From positions 1 through 64,000 of the forward strand of contig JBFMDH010000004.1 in NCBI GenBank assembly GCA_040754075.1: a stretch of 64,000 bases of DNA, read 5' to 3'. Shown here piece after piece: positions 17,677 to 27,093 of this stretch; positions within the stretch are counted from its first letter, which is position 1; each line of letters begins with the position of its first letter. The notes beneath the pieces were generated by a model. The model ran no database searches, had not been told where the DNA came from, and was given only the letters and a program-made list of their open reading frames with translations. The position numbers were made by a program, and so were the translations under genes. This DNA comes from Acidobacteriota bacterium (GTDB lineage Bacteria; Acidobacteriota; Blastocatellia; UBA7656).

Positions 17677-18162
17677 ATGGATTTAAAAGAACTCAAAGAG
17701 TTAATCAAACTGGTCACCGAAAAGGGCATCACTGAGTTCGAGATTGAACGCGAAGGCTTTCGTTTGCGCATTTGTCGTCCGAGTGAACTGCAATCGCAAA
17801 CCGCGCCGGTCATTCTACATTCGCCTGCCGCTGTGCCGCTGCCTCAGCCGATATTACAGGTCGCAACTGCTCAGACGACCGCGCCTGTGCAAAGCGAAAC
17901 GAAAGCGCCGGAACCGGAAGTTGAACTGCACATCATTAAATCGCCAATCGTCGGGACGTTTTATCGCGCGCCTTCACCGACCTCCGACCCGTTCATTAAA
18001 ATCGGTGACAATGTCGAGCAGGAAACCGTCGTCTGTATTATCGAAGCGATGAAACTGATGAACGAAATCCATGCGGAAGTCACCGGCGAAATCGTCAAGA
18101 TTTTTGTGGAAAATGCGCAACCGGTCGAATATGGTCAACCGTTATTCGGCGTCAAGATTTAG
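17677..18162 (+). CDS. accB: Biotin carboxyl carrier protein of acetyl-CoA carboxylase
   Basis: AccB carries the biotin that shuttles carboxyl groups in the first step of fatty-acid synthesis. The 161-residue product has an N-terminal helical segment (LKELIKLVTEKGITEFEIE), a Pro/Ala/Thr-rich linker at about 43-80, and a C-terminal biotinyl domain with the thumb region and the biotin attachment motif EAMKLMNE, Lys126. It forms a pair with accC 75 bases downstream. CAAAGAGGCG precedes the ATG. Confidence 0.96.
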   Translation: MDLKELKELIKLVTEKGITEFEIEREGFRLRICRPSELQSQTAPVILHSPAAVPLPQPILQVATAQTTAPVQSETKAPEPEVELHIIKSPIVGTFYRAPSPTSDPFIKIGDNVEQETVVCIIEAMKLMNEIHAEVTGEIVKIFVENAQPVEYGQPLFGVKI

Positions 18163-18165
18163 CTG

Positions 18166-18237
18166 GGATGTAGGATTCAAGTAAAGCGTTGTTGAGCACC
18201 CAATCCCTGAATCCTGAATCCTGAATCCTGTTTTTTT
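18166..18237. repeat. Heptamer array (TGAATCC) with T-run before accC
   Basis: Three TGAATCC units at 18208-18229 follow a single complementary AGGATTCA at 18172-18179. A run of seven T directly precedes the accC ATG. It could fold as a terminator-like hairpin. It is a lopsided member of the array family: only one arm is expanded. Confidence 0.65.
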
Positions 18238-19626
18238 ATGTTCAAAAAAATCCTCATCGCCAATCGAGGCGAAATCGCTACGCGAATCATCTGGGCTTGT
18301 AAAGAACTGGGGATTCAAACCGTCGCGGTTCATTCCGAAGCCGACCGTGATTCGCTGCATGTGCGTTTCGCCGACGAAGCCGTTTGCATCGGTCCAGCAG
18401 CTTCCGCTAAAAGTTATCTGAACATCCCGGCGATTATTTCTGCTGCTGAAATCACCAATGTTGATGCGATTCATCCGGGCTACGGTTTTTTGGCAGAGAA
18501 TGCCTATTTTGCTGAAGTCTGCGAAGCTTGCAATATTAAATTCATTGGCCCGACGCCCGAATCCATCCGCACGATGGGCGATAAAGCGCAAGCTCGCGCC
18601 ACCATGAAAGCCGCCGGTGTGCCGATTACTCCAGGGTTTGATGGCGTCATCGAAGACGAAGAAGAGGCATTGAAAATTGCCGGAGAGATTGGCTACCCGG
18701 TCATCATCAAAGCCTCAGCCGGAGGCGGCGGACGCGGTATGCGCATCGTTCGCAATCGCGAAGAGTTGTTGACCGCTTTGCCCGCCGCGCAACAGGAAGC
18801 TCAGGTTGCTTTCAACAATCCTGCGGTTTATATCGAAAAATATATTGAAATCGCCCGTCACATCGAAATTCAGGTTTTGGGTGATGCGCACGGAAATGTC
18901 GTGCATCTCGGTGAGCGCGAATGCTCTGTGCAACGCCGCCATCAGAAGTTGATTGAAGAATCTCCATCGCCGGCGCTCACGCCCGAACTTCGCCGGGCAA
19001 TGGGAGAAGTGGCGGTCAAAGCCTGCCGCGAGATTGGCTATGTCAATGCCGGGACGATGGAGTTTTTATTGGATGAACATAAAAACTTCTATTTTATGGA
19101 GATGAACACGCGCATACAGGTCGAGCATCCGGTAACCGAATTTGTGACCAATACCGATTTGGTGCGCGAACAGATTTTAATCGCCGCGGGCAAGCCCATG
19201 GAATTCACGCAGGACGATATTATTTTTAACGGTCACGCGATTGAATGCCGCATCAATGCTGAATCACCGGAGACCTTTGCGCCATCCCCCGGACTGATTA
19301 CTGCCTTAAACATTCCCGGTGGACCGGGCGTGCGTGTAGACACTGCTGCGTATCCTGACTGGTTTGTGCCGCCGCATTACGATTCGCTGATTGCCAAATT
19401 GATTGTTCATCACCGCACACGGGAGATGGCGATTGCCAGAATGCAGCGGGCGCTCGAAGCCATGATTATCGAAGGCGTCCTGACCACCGTTCCCATGCAT
19501 CAGAAGATTTTAGCTGACCCGGATTTCATTGCCGGTAATTTATCGACGAAATTCATGGACAGATTTTTAACCGGCAAACCGCAAGGCAGTCGCCCCAGAC
19601 AACACGAATCGGCAACCTCGAAATAG
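18238..19626 (+). CDS. accC: Acetyl-CoA carboxylase biotin carboxylase subunit
   Basis: AccC carboxylates the biotin on AccB using ATP and bicarbonate. The 462-residue product starts [17 protein letters not shown], has the ATP-grasp glycine loop [14 protein letters not shown] near residues 159-172, the catalytic region [17 protein letters not shown], and AIECRINAE. Length is a little above E. coli AccC (449). The start codon follows a T-run rather than a Shine-Dalgarno, which is unusual; no better start is seen. Confidence 0.97.
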   Translation: MFKKILIANRGEIATRIIWACKELGIQTVAVHSEADRDSLHVRFADEAVCIGPAASAKSYLNIPAIISAAEITNVDAIHPGYGFLAENAYFAEVCEACNIKFIGPTPESIRTMGDKAQARATMKAAGVPITPGFDGVIEDEEEALKIAGEIGYPVIIKASAGGGGRGMRIVRNREELLTALPAAQQEAQVAFNNPAVYIEKYIEIARHIEIQVLGDAHGNVVHLGERECSVQRRHQKLIEESPSPALTPELRRAMGEVAVKACREIGYVNAGTMEFLLDEHKNFYFMEMNTRIQVEHPVTEFVTNTDLVREQILIAAGKPMEFTQDDIIFNGHAIECRINAESPETFAPSPGLITALNIPGGPGVRVDTAAYPDWFVPPHYDSLIAKLIVHHRTREMAIARMQRALEAMIIEGVLTTVPMHQKILADPDFIAGNLSTKFMDRFLTGKPQGSRPRQHESATSK

Positions 19627-19743
19627 TCAGGCGGTTCGTTGCGCTCACAGGCTTGCGAGTCTGGTAAATTATCTGAATCCCGGTGGCAATTGTTGGCGAT
19701 GTGCATCCCTCCATTGACTCACAAGGCTCGCAAGACCCGCTGG
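19627..19743. repeat. Degenerate inverted array, accC-thiE spacer
   Basis: Left part GCTCACAGGCTTGCGAGTCTGG (to 19663) is partly complementary to TTGACTCACAAGGCTCGCAAGACCCGC on the right (19714-19740). The units resemble the ACTCGCCAG arrays at 557 and 3991. Confidence 0.55.
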
Positions 19744-19753
19744 ACTTTTTAAC

Positions 19754-20362
19754 ATGATGCTTCCGAAACTCTATCCCATTACCGATGTCAATCTGAGCCG
19801 TCTTTCACATGCTGAGCAAATCGAAATGCTTGCCGCAGGTGGCGCGACCTTGATTCAACTGCGGGAAAAGAAAGCCGCGCCACGCGAGTTTTACGCTGCC
19901 GCTGTTGCCGCGATGCGGGTAGCCAGGCGTCTCGGCGTAAAACTCATCATCAATGATCGCGTCGATATTGCCCTGGCGGTTGATGCGGACGGCGTCCATC
20001 TGGGGCAGGACGATTTGCCGCCCGAACAGGCGAGAAAACTTTTAGGCGAGCAGCGCATCATCGGCTATTCCACACATGACTTGAAACAGGCTCTGGCAGC
20101 CGATTTGATGGCGATTGACTACATCGCCATTGGGCCAGTCTTTCAGACCTCCACTAAAGAAAACCCTGACCCGGTGGTTGGCTTGGAATTGATTTCTCAA
20201 CTCAAATCACAAATCGCAAAACCGCTGGTTGCCATCGGCGGCATCACCCTTGAAAGCGCCGCCTCGGTTTTATGTGCCGGTGCCGATAGCGTGGCAGTGA
20301 TTTCCGACTTGTTCGTGACCGCAGACCTGTCCAAACGCGCCGCCGCATATTTAGCCCTTTAA
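19754..20362 (+). CDS. thiE: Thiamine-phosphate synthase
   Basis: ThiE joins hydroxymethylpyrimidine diphosphate and the thiazole phosphate to give thiamine phosphate. The 202-residue TIM-barrel protein has the conserved pyrophosphate-binding LIQLREKKA near residue 34, LIINDRVDIALAVDADGVHLGQDD, IIGYSTHD, DYIAIGPVFQTSTKENPDPVVGL and a final IGGITLESA. Stand-alone here, without other thi genes and without a recognisable TPP riboswitch upstream. Confidence 0.94.
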   Translation: MMLPKLYPITDVNLSRLSHAEQIEMLAAGGATLIQLREKKAAPREFYAAAVAAMRVARRLGVKLIINDRVDIALAVDADGVHLGQDDLPPEQARKLLGEQRIIGYSTHDLKQALAADLMAIDYIAIGPVFQTSTKENPDPVVGLELISQLKSQIAKPLVAIGGITLESAASVLCAGADSVAVISDLFVTADLSKRAAAYLAL

Positions 20363-20551
20363 TCAACCTTTCAGCCTTTTAAACTCCCACGTTGATAACC
20401 CAACTGAGCGTATGGTAGAAGTTTCTATTGAGTCTTTTGACCCAGACCGAAAGTAAATGTGACGGTGAACGAGAAAATTTCGTACTGCACCTCATAGGCG
20501 ATAGTTGGTGAGACACCTACGCTTTAACAAATCAAATAGGAGAGTTTGATA

Positions 20552-20986
20552 ATGGATAACACTTCTTCCCAGACTGCGGATGTTCAGCCAGTCGAAACCG
20601 AAAATGATGTTCCGGTATTAAATCCGCAAAACAAACAACCGATTGAATCTTATTCGATGATGCACCCGAAAATGCGGCGCATCTACGGCGAATTCTACCG
20701 CGAAATTTATTACACCGACGGTAAAGTTTTAGATGGCAAAACTCAGGAATTGATTTCAATTGCGGCTTCGCTGGTCGCCAAATGTCAGGGCTGCATTGAA
20801 GGGCATATGAAAAAAGCCCTCGAACTGGGCGCGACGCCCGATGAGATCAGCGAAACCATTTCGATTGCCGCCGCCATCAATGCCGCAGCGATTATTGATT
20901 TGACCGATGTTGCCGCGAATAAATTGAACGTCAACCATTTCCCCAGCAAGGGACCTCGCTTTATGGTGCAAAATGAAAAGAGCTAA
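20552..20986 (+). CDS. AhpD-like / carboxymuconolactone decarboxylase family protein
   Basis: The 144-residue product contains the AhpD-type redox motif KCQGCIEGH (Cys78, Cys81, His85) in a helical CMD domain (about residues 45-135). Family members act as peroxidase partners, decarboxylases or are uncharacterised, so the substrate is open. The ATG at 20552 is chosen for its AGGAGAG 7 bases upstream; a TTG 6 bases earlier is too close. The end overlaps the esterase gene by 14 bases in another frame. Confidence 0.85.
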   Translation: MDNTSSQTADVQPVETENDVPVLNPQNKQPIESYSMMHPKMRRIYGEFYREIYYTDGKVLDGKTQELISIAASLVAKCQGCIEGHMKKALELGATPDEISETISIAAAINAAAIIDLTDVAANKLNVNHFPSKGPRFMVQNEKS

Positions 20987-21968
20987 TTTCCCTAATGTCG
21001 CTTTTGTTACGCTTGTCGCACTCGTGGCGGCAATTGGCGTCGCGGCGTTTTTGCGAATGACCGCAAACGCCGAAAATCAACAACCCTCTCAAAGCGCAAC
21101 TCAAACAACCCCTGCAACCGATGGCAGCCGCATTGAATACGGGACACTGCAATCAACTGCGCTTGGACGCGACTTGCCGTTTGCCGTGCAACTGCCGCCG
21201 TCTTACGACAAAGATGCGAAACGCCGCTACCCGGTGCTTTACTTCCTACATGGCATGAATGGCAATGAGCGCGAGTTTGAAGCCCGCCACGTCGCCGATA
21301 AAGTGAATCAACTCAGACAAAGTCATGTGATTGGCGAAATGATTATCATTGCGCCGCAGGGTAAAAACAGTTTTTACCTGAATGCCAAAAACGGCGAACA
21401 GTATGAAGACGCGATTATCAAAGATTTGGTTCCTTATGTGGAGAAGACCTATCGCGCGGTTGGCACACGCGATGCGCGAGCCATTCAGGGCATTTCAATG
21501 GGCGGCTTCGGCGCGCTGGTCTTGGCATTTAAACACCCGGAAATATTTTCATCGGTGACGGCGCATTGCGCGGCAATTTTTTCGGAATTGCCCGACGTTT
21601 CAGGCGCTGACCGTTATTCGCAATTCCGACGGCAACTGGTCGGCAAAATTTTTGGCGACCCGCCCGATGCTGAATTTTTCAAAGCCAATAACCCGACCGA
21701 TGTGGCGACCAGCAATGCGGCATCAATTAAGAAAACCGGCTTGAAGATTTATTTCGATGTCGGCGAACAAGATCGTTATCAATTCGCCGCGCCGAATAAA
21801 ACCTTTGATGAACATCTGACCAAACTCGGCATCGCCCACAAATTCAACCTCTTTCAAGGCAATCACGGCTGGGAGTATATGATTTCGGTTGCCGATAATT
21901 CTTACGGGTTTTTGTGGGGCAATTTCAAAGTCGGTGGTAAACCGCTTTCGGCGCAAAGTTCAAAATAA
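20973..21968 (+). CDS. Exported alpha/beta-hydrolase esterase (EstA / esterase D-like)
   Basis: The 331-residue product has an N-terminal hydrophobic signal segment (residues 8-33) then an esterase D-like hydrolase fold: YFLHGMNGN oxyanion region, nucleophile motif GISMGG with Ser175, probable acid Asp267 in DVGEQD and His298 in GNHGWE. The catalytic triad looks complete. It is expected to hydrolyse small esters outside the cytoplasm, substrate unknown. Its start lies within the preceding CMD gene (14-base overlap), implying co-translation. Confidence 0.87.
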   Translation: MKRANFPNVAFVTLVALVAAIGVAAFLRMTANAENQQPSQSATQTTPATDGSRIEYGTLQSTALGRDLPFAVQLPPSYDKDAKRRYPVLYFLHGMNGNEREFEARHVADKVNQLRQSHVIGEMIIIAPQGKNSFYLNAKNGEQYEDAIIKDLVPYVEKTYRAVGTRDARAIQGISMGGFGALVLAFKHPEIFSSVTAHCAAIFSELPDVSGADRYSQFRRQLVGKIFGDPPDAEFFKANNPTDVATSNAASIKKTGLKIYFDVGEQDRYQFAAPNKTFDEHLTKLGIAHKFNLFQGNHGWEYMISVADNSYGFLWGNFKVGGKPLSAQSSK

Positions 21969-22234
21969 GCGCGAAGTTTTATGACGACCAATCTTCCAGC
22001 AACATCTCCCGCTCAATTGCCAGCTACGAAATCTGACGAATTCATTTGCAAGTTTGTCAGCTGGCTGATTCGGTGGCGGTGATGATTGAAGGACAAGCGA
22101 TTGCGCAAAATCCTCGTGCGCGATTTGCTGCCTTAGTTTCTGAAAACTTATCCGATGGTTGGCTGTGTTCGGTTGCCTATGCAAACCGGCGCGGTTCATC
22201 ATCGGATAAATTTTTGTGCGGGAAAAAATTTCGC
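21969..22234. other. Intergenic stretch before the SirB1-like gene
   Basis: About 270 bases without a convincing gene. A 33-codon reading frame starts at ATG 21981 and stops at 22080-22082; a second short frame continues through 22264, so a decayed or frameshifted small gene is possible. No homology is recognised. Confidence 0.4.
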
Positions 22235-22240
22235 TACACT
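22212..22240 (+). promoter_or_regulatory. Possible leaderless promoter of the SirB1-like gene
   Basis: -10-like TACACT at 22235-22240 ends 7 bases before the ATG at 22248. A TTGTGC at 22214-22219 could be a -35 with a 15-base spacer. No Shine-Dalgarno occurs before the ATG. Confidence 0.4.
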
Positions 22241-22247
22241 GTAAGCG

Positions 22248-23093
22248 ATGCAGAACTCGTTTAGAGCAAATGCCCGGAATCGCTTTGCTGAAATCGTCTT
22301 GCGAAATGAAAGCGACATTCGGCTCGGTGAAGCGGCGCTTTTGATTGCCGCCGAAGAATATCCGCGCCTGGATGTCGCGCTTTATCTGGAAAAACTTGAA
22401 AACATCGCCCAGCACACCGCATTTCGCATCGGCAATGCGACACACGTTTTAGACATCATCAATGCCATCAACACCACGCTTTTTGATGAACTCGGTTTTC
22501 AAGGCAACCGCGAAAATTATTATGATCCGCGTAACAGTTTTCTGAATGAAGTGATTGACCGACGACAGGGCATTCCCATCACGCTTTCGGTAGTTTACAT
22601 CGAGGTCGCGCGAATGCTCAGGTTGCCCATTCAAGGCATAGGGCTTCCGGGACATTTCATTGTCGGCTATTTGAAGGAAACGCCGCCGATTTTTATTGAT
22701 GTGTTCAATAATGGACGATTGCTTGGTGAAAACGCCTGTGCCGATTTAGTCGCAGGGATGAGCGGCGGCAAAATCAAATTCAATCCCAACCAACTTGCGC
22801 CGGTGACGAAAAAACAGATGCTCACGCGCATGCTCGCGAATTTGTTGAACGTTTATGCGAGCAGCCAGGATTTGCGCCGCGCCATTTCTGCAATCGAAAG
22901 AATTCTTTTGCTCATGCCGGATTCCTTACCGCACATTCGCGATTATGGATTGTTGCTTGCGCAGGTTGAACGAAACAACGAAGCGATTGCCCAACTGGAA
23001 CGCTACCTGAAACTGGCTGCAAACGCTGACGATGCCGAAACGATTCGCAAACAAATCAAGTTATTGCGCCAGGAACAAGCGCGATTGAATTAG
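22248..23093 (+). CDS. SirB1-like transglutaminase-fold/TPR protein
   Basis: The 281-residue product has the SirB1-family core with NRENYYDPRNSFLNEV, then the marker RQGIPITLSVVYIEVARML, GIGLPGHFIVGY and an FIDVFNNGRLL segment, followed by a TPR-like C-terminal third (residues about 190-275, with LLLAQVERNNEAIAQLERYL). The role of the family is not settled. The ATG at 22248 has no Shine-Dalgarno but has a -10-like box just upstream. Confidence 0.85.
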   Translation: MQNSFRANARNRFAEIVLRNESDIRLGEAALLIAAEEYPRLDVALYLEKLENIAQHTAFRIGNATHVLDIINAINTTLFDELGFQGNRENYYDPRNSFLNEVIDRRQGIPITLSVVYIEVARMLRLPIQGIGLPGHFIVGYLKETPPIFIDVFNNGRLLGENACADLVAGMSGGKIKFNPNQLAPVTKKQMLTRMLANLLNVYASSQDLRRAISAIERILLLMPDSLPHIRDYGLLLAQVERNNEAIAQLERYLKLAANADDAETIRKQIKLLRQEQARLN

Positions 23094-23124
23094 TGTGTGA
23101 TTCAAAACATCCAATCACCTGCTT

Positions 23125-23829
23125 ATGCGAAAATTTGATATAGAAAAATTCAATCAAGATGGGTTTACAATCATTGATGATTTAATAAGTAAGGACACTA
23201 TTGAAAGTCTTCTCCAGGAAATTAACAATGCGCCTCAAACAAATGCAGTCAAAAGAAAAAATCAACAGGTTTATGCGATTCGAGATTTGCTGAACGTCAT
23301 TCCGACTGTCGAAAAACTCGCTGCCTCTTCAGATGTGAAGAAATTGGTGGAGTGGGTCATTGGAAAAGCAGTTGTGACGAGAGGCATCTTGTTTGACAAA
23401 ATTCCGGTTGCCAATTGGATGGTCGATTGGCATCAGGATTTGATCGTCGCGGTGAAAGAAAGCAAAGCTGTGGAAGGTTTTCAAAATTGGTCGGTGAAAT
23501 CCGGAATCACTCATGTGATGCCGCCGGTTGCAATTTTAGAGCGAATGCTGACTGTACGGATTCATCTTGATGATGTTGATGAATCGAACGGGGCATTGCT
23601 GGTTATTCCAGGCTCTCACAAATTTGGATATTTACGTGATGACAAAACTGAAGCGTTGAAGTCTCAAAAAAAGGTTTTATGTTCCGCGTCGAAGGGCGGC
23701 GCATTACTTATGCGACCTTTGCTTTTGCATTCGTCCCATGCAGGAAACCAGCCCTTTCATCGACGAGTGATACACCTTGAATATTCACCGGACATCCTTC
23801 CCGGCGGATTAGAGTGGTATGGAGCGTGA
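23125..23829 (+). CDS. Phytanoyl-CoA dioxygenase (PhyH) family protein
   Basis: The 234-residue product is a probable Fe(II)/2-oxoglutarate dioxygenase. The iron ligands are His103 and Asp105 in WHQD and a distal histidine, His202 or His205, in LLLHSSHAG, with Arg213 or Arg214 for 2-oxoglutarate. Other family marks are HLDDVDESNGALLVIPGSHK. Substrate cannot be read from the sequence. It stands alone, 31 bases downstream of the SirB1-like gene. Confidence 0.88.
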   Translation: MRKFDIEKFNQDGFTIIDDLISKDTIESLLQEINNAPQTNAVKRKNQQVYAIRDLLNVIPTVEKLAASSDVKKLVEWVIGKAVVTRGILFDKIPVANWMVDWHQDLIVAVKESKAVEGFQNWSVKSGITHVMPPVAILERMLTVRIHLDDVDESNGALLVIPGSHKFGYLRDDKTEALKSQKKVLCSASKGGALLMRPLLLHSSHAGNQPFHRRVIHLEYSPDILPGGLEWYGA

Positions 23830-23945
23830 AAGCGTAATTGCTTGTGGCAATTTACTCTCCTTGCTACCCATCGAATTGGAATCAACCCTCAAAACGTTGC
23901 GCAGTTAATCACTCCGAACGGCAAAACAGGCTGACAGAAGTTTAC

Positions 23946-25256
23946 CTACTTCTTTCGTTTCTTTTGAATTTCGGCAATCAGTTGTTCGGCTTTGCTGTTT
24001 TGGAATTCCAGGTTGCCGGTATTTTTCTGCATCGCCGTATTCAATTCTCTCATTGCGCGGTCGAGGTCATTGTTTTTCTTTGAGTTGGAAAAGAAGATGC
24101 CGAGATGATAATTCGCAAGACCACTTGTAGAATCCCATTGCACAGCTTTTTCCATATCTTTTATGCCGTCTTTTTCGCCTTTGAGGGCGCGCGCGAGTCC
24201 TAATCCTGCCTGTGCCGCTGCATTATTCTTTTCAATATCGAGAGCTTTGCGGAAAGTCTCAATCGCTTCTTTATATTTCAAGCCGATGCGATAGGCATTG
24301 CCGAGTCCGATATAAGCCACCGCCCATCGCGGTTCCAGTTTGAGTGTCGTGAGAAAAGCCGATTCCGCGCCGCCAAAATCGCTTTCAAATAATTTGGCAA
24401 CGCCAAGTTGATACTGCGCGGGCGCAAAGGCTTCATCTTTGGCTATCGCCCCTTCGAGTTCGGTTTTTGCGGCGTTGAGTCCATCGGCATTGCTCCCGGT
24501 TTGCCAATCGCGCAAAGCTGTGATGGCGCGCAGATAAGCGGCTTCGACCTGTGTGCGAGTATCGTCGGGTTTGAGTTCAACGGCTTTGGTCGCGGCTTCG
24601 GCAGAACGCGCCATTTCATCGCGCCCGACTTTGCGCCAGTTGGTGACACTGGTCATAATGGTCGGCTTTGCCGATTCCACCAACTTTGCAGCAAGTACGC
24701 CGCGCATCTGTTCAACCTCCGGGCGATTCGGATATTTGCTTGCCAGTTTCAAAACCAAATCATAAGCATTCGGCGCTTCGGTGCCGATGAGACTTCCGGC
24801 GGCAATCAGGGATTCAAACTGTTTGGTCGGTTCTTCGAGGTCAGGTTGCAACTTGAAAACCAGCGTCGGCGATTCGGTTCCCGCATCGAAAATCTGTGAC
24901 CCTGCCAAATAGCCGTCTTTTTTTACCTCGACCGTATAACGACCAAGCGGCAATTTTTCCAACTGATATTTGCCCTCTTCGTTGGTCGTGCCGCGTTTGT
25001 TGCCATTGATAAACACCGTTGAGTCGGGCGGGTCGCTCAAGACCGTGAGAATCACGGTTGGCGCGGGTGGGGTTTTCGGTGGGGTTTTCACAGGCGTTCG
25101 ATCAGGATTTTTTGCAGGCGTCTTGCTTGGGGTTTTCGGTGGCGTTTTGGTCGGTCTTCCGGTTGGGTCTTGCGCCAGGGCGTCAAGCGAAGTTATTGCC
25201 ATTACCGAAACTGCCAAAAGCGCGAACAGAATAAAAAGTTTTTGGTTTCGCAACAT
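23946..25256 (-). CDS. Exported PEGA-domain and TPR-repeat protein
   Basis: The 436-residue product starts at ATG 25256, 8 bases after a GAGGTGAT Shine-Dalgarno; two earlier codons (GTG, ATG) lie on that site. Order: signal peptide (1-29, ending ALAQ), a threonine/proline/lysine-rich spacer with repeated TPPKTP units (about 30-65), a PEGA domain (VILTVLSDPPDSTVFINGNK, then GKYQLEKLPLGRYTVEVKKDG), and about six TPR-like helices ending KAEQLIAEIQKKRKK. It is probably a periplasmic or surface scaffold. PEGA domains are common in Acidobacteriota and Planctomycetes; function unknown. Confidence 0.87.
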   Translation of the reverse strand: MLRNQKLFILFALLAVSVMAITSLDALAQDPTGRPTKTPPKTPSKTPAKNPDRTPVKTPPKTPPAPTVILTVLSDPPDSTVFINGNKRGTTNEEGKYQLEKLPLGRYTVEVKKDGYLAGSQIFDAGTESPTLVFKLQPDLEEPTKQFESLIAAGSLIGTEAPNAYDLVLKLASKYPNRPEVEQMRGVLAAKLVESAKPTIMTSVTNWRKVGRDEMARSAEAATKAVELKPDDTRTQVEAAYLRAITALRDWQTGSNADGLNAAKTELEGAIAKDEAFAPAQYQLGVAKLFESDFGGAESAFLTTLKLEPRWAVAYIGLGNAYRIGLKYKEAIETFRKALDIEKNNAAAQAGLGLARALKGEKDGIKDMEKAVQWDSTSGLANYHLGIFFSNSKKNNDLDRAMRELNTAMQKNTGNLEFQNSKAEQLIAEIQKKRKK

Positions 25257-25276
25257 GATCATCACCTCAGTCGGGT

Positions 25277-25304
25277 ATTATACAAAACCTCAAAACAGCT
25301 ACAA
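25277..25304 (-). promoter_or_regulatory. Promoter of the PEGA/TPR gene
   Basis: On the minus strand -35 TTGTAG (25304-25299), 16-base spacer and a perfect -10 TATAAT (25282-25277), followed 15 bases later by the GAGGTGAT Shine-Dalgarno and ATG. Confidence 0.65.
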
Positions 25305-25347
25305 ATAATTTATTTTCGGCGCTTAGGAAAATTGATTGGCGAAAAAA

Positions 25348-26745
25348 TCAGAATTTGCGAATGATTTCGAGCATATCGGCAACCTGCCAGACTTTGACGC
25401 GCGGGCGATTTTGCTCTTTGCCGCGCGCCAGTTCATAAGCATCCACTTTTTTCCAGTCGGCATAGGTCACATATTCGACGCCGCGTTTTTTTAACAGGTG
25501 TTCGATTTCAACCGGGTTGCGATGTTTATCGGAAACGCCACGAAGCTTCGGCAAATCTTCAATCATTGCGGCAACCGTCGAAAAGGCGTCGGGTCGATTG
25601 GTGCCGATGACGCCGCTGGCGCCGCGCTTTGCCCAGCCGACAACATATTCGCCCATGACCGGTTCGCCGCTGGCGTAATAGACGACGCGCCCCGCGACAT
25701 TGGGAATGCGATAGCCCGCTTCGTCAAACGGCACGCCGCGCAGCGGAACGCTGCGATAACCCACCGAACGCAACACCATTCCGGTTTCGATGGTTTCAAA
25801 TTGTCCTGAGCCTTTGGCGCGTAAAATTCCGTATGAATCGGAAACCAGTTCGTTCTTTTCAATTTTTACCGAATGAACGATACCATTTTTACCCCGCAAT
25901 TCGATGGGCGAAACAAAAAAGCGCATACGAATGTTGCGTTTGGCTTTTTGATTTTTGCGCTCCGCGTATTCGCGCAGAACGGTCATATTTTTACTGACCA
26001 TTTTATGCGGCACCAGTGTGTCCTGCCCGATGCGGTCGGGTTGTAAATCTTCGAGCGAAACAAAAATATTTGCGCCCGTCAGGTCGCTCAGCTCCTTGAG
26101 TTCAGGCGTCGTGAAAGCCGCCTGTTCGGGTCCTCGACGACCAAGCATCACGACTTCGCGCACCTTGCTTTTCTTTAACATTTTGAGGGCATAATCAGCG
26201 ATGTCCGTTTCCGCCAAGCGTTCCGGCGGCGTAACCAGTATGCGCGCCACATCCATTGCCACATTGCCATTGCCGACGACGACCACCCGTTCATGCGATA
26301 GATTGAATTGCCAACCGCAATAATCGGGATGCCCGTTGTACCAGTTGACAAAGGCTCTTGCCGAATAGATGCCGACCAAATCTTCGCCGGGGATGTGCAA
26401 TTGCCTGTCGGCTTGCGCGCCGACTGCGTAAACCATCTGGTCATAATATTGTTTCATCTCTTCGTGCAAAACATCCGAGCCGAAAGTGACGTTGCCGAAA
26501 TAGCGTACACGTTTGTCGCTGGCGATCTTATCGTAAATGCGGGTGACCGATTTGATGGCTTGATGGTCTGGGGCGACGCCTTCGCGCACTAAACCGAATG
26601 GCGGCGGGAAGCGATTGAACAGGTCAATCGTGCAATGTAAATCAGGTTGTTTGAGTAAGGCTTCAATGGTGTAAAAGCCTGCGGGTCCTGCACCGATAAC
26701 CGCTATGCGAGCAGGTCTTTCAGGTGTGCCGACAGAATTATGCAT
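25348..26745 (-). CDS. FprA-like NADPH-ferredoxin (adrenodoxin-type) reductase
   Basis: The 465-residue flavoprotein transfers electrons between NADPH and ferredoxin. It has an N-terminal FAD motif IAVIGAGPAGFYTIEALLK, the FPPPFGLVREGVAPDHQ signature, the NADP-binding VVVVGNGNVAMDVARIL near residues 152-168, and the GLRSVGYR-like VLRSVGYRSVPLRGVPFD. These features match the mycobacterial FprA / adrenodoxin reductase group. Its ATG lies in the palindrome ATGCAT (26740-26745), so an ATG exists on both strands there. Physiological partner unknown. Confidence 0.92.
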   Translation of the reverse strand: MHNSVGTPERPARIAVIGAGPAGFYTIEALLKQPDLHCTIDLFNRFPPPFGLVREGVAPDHQAIKSVTRIYDKIASDKRVRYFGNVTFGSDVLHEEMKQYYDQMVYAVGAQADRQLHIPGEDLVGIYSARAFVNWYNGHPDYCGWQFNLSHERVVVVGNGNVAMDVARILVTPPERLAETDIADYALKMLKKSKVREVVMLGRRGPEQAAFTTPELKELSDLTGANIFVSLEDLQPDRIGQDTLVPHKMVSKNMTVLREYAERKNQKAKRNIRMRFFVSPIELRGKNGIVHSVKIEKNELVSDSYGILRAKGSGQFETIETGMVLRSVGYRSVPLRGVPFDEAGYRIPNVAGRVVYYASGEPVMGEYVVGWAKRGASGVIGTNRPDAFSTVAAMIEDLPKLRGVSDKHRNPVEIEHLLKKRGVEYVTYADWKKVDAYELARGKEQNRPRVKVWQVADMLEIIRKF

Positions 26746-27093
26746 AAAGATTTCCCGGACGACTGGTATGGATTTACGCAGGAAGACGTTTATTCTGAGG
26801 CGAAATACTTTTTCAAACAGGCGAGTCTTTTATCAATTGCAGATGACTCGCCCGATAAATTTGGTAATCAGAATATTCACGACTTGCTGAACGCAGTCAA
26901 AGACCGCTTCTTCAACGTCGAAAATCGTTTGGCAAATCAGGTGATTCTTTTAAGCAAATTCCAATTCAACCGGGCTTGGAATAATCCCGGCTTTATAGGC
27001 GCGTTCGAGCAACAACTGTACTGCCTGACGTCCGCGTTCGCCGTAATCAATGGTCAAATCATTGACATACATGCCGACAAACGTATCGGTTAA
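26740..27093 (+). CDS. Candidate small protein between fprA-like gene and mqnD
   Basis: A 117-codon frame starts in the ATGCAT shared with the divergent reductase gene. Its first 70 codons (to about 26949) lie in a gap with no gene on the other strand, so they are not a shadow there, and the composition (FPDDWYGFTQEDVYSEAKYF) looks protein-like. The rest runs antisense through the 3' end of mqnD. No Shine-Dalgarno and no family recognised. It may be a real gene, a decayed one, or chance. Confidence 0.3.
   Translation: MHKDFPDDWYGFTQEDVYSEAKYFFKQASLLSIADDSPDKFGNQNIHDLLNAVKDRFFNVENRLANQVILLSKFQFNRAWNNPGFIGAFEQQLYCLTSAFAVINGQIIDIHADKRIG

Noticed and set aside
19627-19753. TPP riboswitch upstream of thiE
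   Set aside because: The conserved CTGAGA and ACCTGATC parts are absent; the region is a degenerate inverted array.
23838-24083. An 81-codon plus-strand frame after the PhyH gene
   Set aside because: It runs antisense to the TPR end of the PEGA gene and lacks a ribosome-binding site.
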